From positions 1 through 64,000 of the forward strand of contig NZ_BCUD01000006.1 in NCBI RefSeq assembly GCF_001591105.1: 64,000 bases of DNA, read 5' to 3'. The notes below the pieces were generated by a model, which saw nothing but the letters and a program-made list of their open reading frames with translations, was not told where the DNA came from and did not search any database. Below are positions 60,094-64,000 of this stretch, one piece after another; position 1 is the stretch's first letter, and the number at the start of each line of letters is the position of its first letter. A program made the position numbers and the translations under genes. Source of the DNA: Vibrio nereis NBRC 15637 (lineage in GTDB: Bacteria > Pseudomonadota > Gammaproteobacteria > Enterobacterales > Vibrionaceae).

Positions 60094-60924
60094 TTAATGG
60101 TTCGCTTTCAGCATAGAAACCACTTTCATCGCATCTAAAGTTTCTTCAAAATCGTGGACACGAATAATCTGCGCTCCCTTCAGTGCGGCAACCGTCGCGC
60201 AGCTGACACTAGCAGCAACACATTCTGCTGGGGTTTTATTCAACAATTTAAAAACCATCGACTTGCGAGACATTCCCGCCAATATAGGTAAGCCGAATTG
60301 ATGGAAGTCTTCTAAGTGAGCCAGCATATGATAATTGTGTTGTAGCGTTTTACCAAATCCAAAGCCCGGGTCAAGAATAAGTTGCTCTTTACTAATCCCT
60401 ACGGCTTCACAAGCAGCCACTCTCTCTTGTAGAAACTTACCTACTTCTTCCATCAAATTATCGTAGTGAGGTGCCTCTTGCATCGTACGGGGCTGCCCCT
60501 GCATATGCATCAGACAAATTGGCAAACCTGCTTGCGCAGCGACTTCTAAAGCACCAGGTTCAAGCAAAGCGCGTACATCATTTATGATGTCTGCCCCAGC
60601 CTCGGCGGCTTGACGCATAACCTCAGCTTTACTGGTATCAACAGAAATCCAAACATCGTAATGCTGGCGAATCGCTTTAATTACAGGGATTACGCGCTCT
60701 AACTCTTCCTCGACAGAGACGTCCGGGGCACCGGGGCGCGTAGATTCACCGCCGACATCAATGATCGTAACACCTACGTCAATCATGCGTTTTGCCTGAG
60801 TTAGCGCGTTATCGAGTGAATTGAATTTACCACCATCAGAGAATGAATCAGGTGTGACATTTAAAATCCCCATAACCTGAGGAGTCGATAGGTCGAGGGT
60901 CTTATTGTTTGCTGTAAGAATCAT
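60094..60924 (-). CDS. folP: Dihydropteroate synthase FolP
   Basis: FolP joins p-aminobenzoate to dihydropterin diphosphate in folate synthesis and is the sulfonamide target. The 276 residues have GILNVTPDSFSDGGKF (about 19-34), the GGESTRPGA loop (about 59-67) and LDPGFGFGKT. It follows ftsH, from which it is separated by an intrinsic terminator. Confidence 0.96.
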   Translation of the reverse strand: MILTANNKTLDLSTPQVMGILNVTPDSFSDGGKFNSLDNALTQAKRMIDVGVTIIDVGGESTRPGAPDVSVEEELERVIPVIKAIRQHYDVWISVDTSKAEVMRQAAEAGADIINDVRALLEPGALEVAAQAGLPICLMHMQGQPRTMQEAPHYDNLMEEVGKFLQERVAACEAVGISKEQLILDPGFGFGKTLQHNYHMLAHLEDFHQFGLPILAGMSRKSMVFKLLNKTPAECVAASVSCATVAALKGAQIIRVHDFEETLDAMKVVSMLKANH

Positions 60925-60935
60925 AATAAAAATAC

Positions 60936-60963
60936 AAAAACCCCGAGTTGCCTCGGGGTTTAT
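60936..60963 (-). terminator. ftsH terminator
   Basis: AACCCCGAG / CTCGGGGTTTTT on the minus strand between ftsH and folP. Confidence 0.85.
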
Positions 60964-60976
60964 ACTTAATAATCAA

Positions 60977-62935
60977 TTATTCAGAATCTTTCTTCTCTGG
61001 TGCTTCACTAGAGTTATCATCAGATTCGTTTACCGGCTCAGTTTGAGCTGGTTTTTCATCAACAGGCTTGTCGGCTTTCGCTTCATGCTTGTTGCTTGGG
61101 TTATCCCCCCAACCAGCTGGCTCGCGAATATCAGCCTTGCGTTCCATCAGATCATCAATCTGACCTGCATCAATGGTCTCATACTTCATGAGCGCATCTT
61201 TCATCGCATGCATAATATCCATGTTGTCTTCTAGGATTTGTTTTGCACGCTCATAGTTGCGGTCGATAATTTGACGAACTTCGTCATCGATCAGCCTAGC
61301 TGTATCATCCGACATATGTTTCGTCTGGGTTACGCTACGGCCAAGGAAAACTTCACCTTCGTCCTCAGCATACAGAAGAGGTCCTAGTTTCTCTGAGAAG
61401 CCCCACTGAGTAACCATCTTACGAGCAATTTCCGTCGCACGTTCGATATCGTTTGAAGCACCCGTTGATACTTTGTCTAAACCATAGATAAGCTCTTCGG
61501 CCAGACGACCACCATAAAGGCTGGAAATCATTGATTCAAGATGCTGACGAGACATGCTGATACGATCTTGCTCTGGCAGGTACATAGTGACACCCAACGC
61601 GCGACCGCGAGGAATGATAGACACCTTGTACACAGGGTCATGTTCAGGCACTAAACGGCCGACAATCGCGTGACCTGCCTCGTGGTATGCTGTTGACTCT
61701 TTGATTTCTTCAGACATCACCATAGAACGACGTTCTGCGCCCATCATGATTTTGTCTTTCGCCAATTCAAATTCAACCATAGACACGTTGCGCTTGTTAC
61801 CACGAGCGGCAAATAGCGCAGCTTCATTCACAAGGTTAGCCAGATCTGCACCAGAGAAACCTGGTGTACCACGTGCGATCAGTGACGGTTCAACGTCACC
61901 CGCTAGTGGCACTTTACGCATGTGCACTTTCAAAATTTGCTCACGGCCACGTACATCTGGCAAGCCAACGACTACTTGACGGTCAAAACGACCAGGACGA
62001 AGTAGCGCAGGGTCAAGTACGTCTGGACGGTTAGTCGCAGCGATAACGATGATACCTTCGTTACCTTCGAAGCCATCCATTTCAACCAGCATTTGGTTCA
62101 ATGTTTGCTCACGCTCATCATGACCGCCACCAACACCAGCGCCACGCTGACGACCGACTGCATCGATCTCATCGATAAAGATGATACAAGGTGAGGCTTT
62201 TTTCGCTTGCTCGAACATGTCACGCACACGAGACGCACCAACACCGACGAACATTTCTACGAAGTCAGAACCAGAGATAGTAAAGAACGGTACTTTTGCT
62301 TCACCAGCAATGGCTTTCGCTAGAAGCGTTTTACCAGTACCAGGAGGACCAACCATCAAGACACCCGTTGGAATCTTGCCGCCCAGCTTTTGGAATCGGC
62401 TTGGATCGCGTAGGTAATCGACTAGCTCTTTTACGTCTTCTTTCGCTTCATCACAGCCAGCAACATCAGCAAACGTTGTTTTGATCTGCTCTTCGCTCAT
62501 CATACGAGCTTTACTCTTACCGAAGGACATAGCGCCTTTGCCGCCGCCGCCTTGCATCTGACGCATGAAGAAAATCCAAACGCCGATCAGTAAGATCATT
62601 GGGAACCATGAAATAAAGATAGTACCAAGCAGGCTTTGCTCTTCTGGAGGCGTGCCTTGTACTTTCACGTTTTGGTTAATCAGGTCATCAAGAAGCTTCT
62701 GGTCATAGACCGGCATGTAAGTAACATAACGCGCGCCACCACCACGACGAGTGAAGGTAATTTCACTGTCTTTAAATGTTGCTTCCTGAATCTGGCCTTG
62801 GCCAACTTCCTGTACAAATGTAGTGTAATCAACCGCCCTGCCGTTACTTTCACCAGGGCCAAAGCTCTGGAATACCGACATCAAGACTACGGCGATTACA
62901 AGCCACAGAATTAAATTTTTTGCCATGTCACTCAA
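60977..62935 (-). CDS. ftsH: ATP-dependent membrane zinc protease FtsH
   Basis: FtsH degrades sigma-32, LpxC and damaged membrane proteins. The 652 residues show two N-terminal transmembrane segments (about 7-24 and 104-125) around a periplasmic domain, an AAA domain with GPPGTGKT (about 195) and the M41 protease domain with HEAGH (about 418). The acidic C-terminal tail (about 605-652) is variable in the family. It follows rlmE and shares a heat-shock-like promoter with it. Confidence 0.97.
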   Translation of the reverse strand: MSDMAKNLILWLVIAVVLMSVFQSFGPGESNGRAVDYTTFVQEVGQGQIQEATFKDSEITFTRRGGGARYVTYMPVYDQKLLDDLINQNVKVQGTPPEEQSLLGTIFISWFPMILLIGVWIFFMRQMQGGGGKGAMSFGKSKARMMSEEQIKTTFADVAGCDEAKEDVKELVDYLRDPSRFQKLGGKIPTGVLMVGPPGTGKTLLAKAIAGEAKVPFFTISGSDFVEMFVGVGASRVRDMFEQAKKASPCIIFIDEIDAVGRQRGAGVGGGHDEREQTLNQMLVEMDGFEGNEGIIVIAATNRPDVLDPALLRPGRFDRQVVVGLPDVRGREQILKVHMRKVPLAGDVEPSLIARGTPGFSGADLANLVNEAALFAARGNKRNVSMVEFELAKDKIMMGAERRSMVMSEEIKESTAYHEAGHAIVGRLVPEHDPVYKVSIIPRGRALGVTMYLPEQDRISMSRQHLESMISSLYGGRLAEELIYGLDKVSTGASNDIERATEIARKMVTQWGFSEKLGPLLYAEDEGEVFLGRSVTQTKHMSDDTARLIDDEVRQIIDRNYERAKQILEDNMDIMHAMKDALMKYETIDAGQIDDLMERKADIREPAGWGDNPSNKHEAKADKPVDEKPAQTEPVNESDDNSSEAPEKKDSE

Positions 62936-63034
62936 GGTGTCAGCCTCGCGATAACTAATTGTAATTAAAAGGTAGGGTACTACAGTTTGTAAGCTGTAGC
63001 TAGATTGTTAACTGCTTCGAAAAAAGCCAAATAG

Positions 63035-63664
63035 TTAACCTTTGTAACCAGTGGCTACAATATAAACTTCTCGAGAACGCGCTCGTGAAGAGTCCGGTTT
63101 GCGAATTTTCACGACTTTAAACATGTCGCGAACGTCTTTTACGTACTGATCAAAACCTTCGCCCTGGAACACTTTGACAGCAAAGCTACCATTTGGCGCA
63201 AGAACTTGTCGACACATATCTAATGCTAGTTCAACAAGATACATTGCACGAGGTTGATCAACAGATAAATTTCCGGCCATGTTCGGTGCCATATCCGACA
63301 TGACCACATCAACCATATCCGGCTGAATTCGCTCAAGTAGTGCATCGAGCACTGCCTCTTCACGAAAATCGCCTTGTAGGAATGCTACACCAGCAATAGA
63401 GTCCATTGGGAGAATGTCACATGCAATAACTTGACCTTCGTCACCAACTATTTTTGCTGCGTACTGAGACCAGCCTCCTGGAGCGGCACCTAAGTCCACA
63501 ACCGTCATTCCAGGTTTTAGCAGTTTATCTTTATCTTGAATCTCTTCGATTTTAAAAATCGCACGCGAGCGGTAGCCTCTTTTCTTGGCTTCGTTCACAT
63601 ATTTATCATCGAAGTGCTCTTTCAACCAACGACCTGAGCTCGCTGAATGTTTTTGTTTGCTCAT
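63035..63664 (-). CDS. rlmE: 23S rRNA (uridine(2552)-2'-O)-methyltransferase RlmE (FtsJ)
   Basis: RlmE methylates U2552 in the A-loop of 23S rRNA. The frame is open to 63748, but ATG 63664 ([14 protein letters not shown]) gives 209 residues, equal to E. coli RlmE. The SAM motif [13 protein letters not shown] (about 56-68) and the catalytic K-D-K-E residues (SDMAPN, KVFQGEG) are visible. rlmE-ftsH is a conserved heat-shock operon. Confidence 0.96.
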   Translation of the reverse strand: MSKQKHSASSGRWLKEHFDDKYVNEAKKRGYRSRAIFKIEEIQDKDKLLKPGMTVVDLGAAPGGWSQYAAKIVGDEGQVIACDILPMDSIAGVAFLQGDFREEAVLDALLERIQPDMVDVVMSDMAPNMAGNLSVDQPRAMYLVELALDMCRQVLAPNGSFAVKVFQGEGFDQYVKDVRDMFKVVKIRKPDSSRARSREVYIVATGYKG

Positions 63665-63721
63665 TTGATTCCTAACAGATAGAGGGACCAACATACCCAA
63701 TAAATTATAGTCTTCAGGGAT

Positions 63722-63749
63722 AGATGGCGTTAAAATGGTATTTTTCAAC
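63722..63749 (-). promoter_or_regulatory. Sigma-32-like promoter of rlmE-ftsH
   Basis: Minus strand GTTGAAA (63743-63749), 13-bp spacer, CGCCATCT (63722-63729); one mismatch in each element to the sigma-32 consensus. About 57 bp before the rlmE start. The rlmE-ftsH operon is heat-shock controlled in E. coli. Confidence 0.6.
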
Positions 63750-63777
63750 CCTTATATTAAAGAAAATTGGCCGCGTA

Positions 63778-64000
63778 ATGAACCTAAGCACTAAACAAAA
63801 GCAGCATCTTAAAGGCCTAGCGCACAGTCTAAAACCTGTTGTGCTTATGGGCGCAAACGGACTTACTGAAGCTGTTCTAGCGGAAATCGAGATTGCTCTA
63901 GATCACCATGAGCTAATCAAAGTGAAAGTAGCGTCTGAAGATCGTGAAACTAAGAACCTGATTATTGAAGCAATTGTGCGCGAAACTGGCGCAGAGAAAG
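63778..64000 (+). CDS. yhbY: Ribosome assembly RNA-binding protein YhbY (partial, runs off window)
   Basis: A CRS1-YhbY (CRM) domain protein that binds pre-50S particles. The first 74 codons are present, starting MNLSTKQKQHLKGLAHSLKP with the GANGLTEAVLAEIE motif that matches the GxxG RNA-binding loop. It is divergent from rlmE, as in E. coli. The 3' end lies beyond base 64000. Confidence 0.93.
   Translation, partial: MNLSTKQKQHLKGLAHSLKPVVLMGANGLTEAVLAEIEIALDHHELIKVKVASEDRETKNLIIEAIVRETGAEK

Overview
The window is a contiguous piece of chromosome from a Vibrio-like gammaproteobacterium, most likely the large chromosome. The gene order (rrn leader, clpB, pgeF, rluD / bamD, raiA, pheL-pheA, yjjX / trpR, slt, ettA ...) and the presence of HlyU, VpsR, an NptA-type phosphate transporter and BtsS/BtsR-CstA type genes all point to Vibrio. 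Species was not determined. Almost all the sequence is core genome: about 55 protein genes, no tRNA, no complete rRNA, no insertion sequence, prophage or CRISPR array was seen.

Layout. Bases 1-386 hold the promoters and leader of an rRNA operon read leftward; the 16S gene lies just outside. 387-4782 (minus) is clpB, pgeF, rluD. 4917-8436 (plus) is bamD, raiA, the Phe attenuator pheL with pheA, and yjjX. 8495-10763 (minus) is slt-trpR. 11025-14246 (plus) is ettA, a PilZ gene and an M23 endopeptidase. 14304-16530 (minus) is the aroF-tyrA operon behind TyrR boxes. 16768-24447 carries a pyruvate-sensor-like two-component system (btsS-btsR), a peptidoglycan-recycling set (nagZ, anmK, murQ), a small lipoprotein, and a CstA-family transporter whose promoter has five evenly phased BtsR-type repeats. 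24572-32154 (minus) is murJ, ribF, ileS, lspA, fkpB, ispH, with rpsT divergent. 32773-35672 has hlyU, nhaR and nptA. 35997-41301 (minus) is rppH, ptsP, a TSUP permease, lgt, thyA. 41302-41923 is a non-coding stretch rich in DnaA boxes in the place where E. coli has DARS2. 41924-44833 has mutH, a small conserved gene, tas, a tRNA-binding protein and a DUF1127 gene. 44991-46675 (minus) has an unlisted 26-residue ORF and vpsR. 47058-51192 (minus) is prfB (with its programmed frameshift)-lysS, and brnQ. 51501-53542 (plus) is trmN6 and srmB. 53835-60924 holds prfC, a GGDEF-EAL protein, holD-rimI, and folP-glmM. 60977-63664 is rlmE-ftsH and the window ends inside yhbY.

How it fits together. Several stress circuits can be read from the DNA: sigma-32-like promoters before clpB and rlmE-ftsH, a sigma-E-like promoter before bamD, and CRP-like sites before raiA. 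Aromatic amino-acid supply is controlled by attenuation (pheA), TyrR (aroF-tyrA) and TrpR. The most interesting signals are regulatory: the five-copy, 20-bp-phased operator array before cstA, the DARS2-like DnaA-box cluster between rppH and mutH, a perfect 20-bp palindrome between nhaR and nptA, a well-formed 26-residue small gene between vpsR and a DUF1127 gene, and a palindromic intergenic repeat next to prfC.
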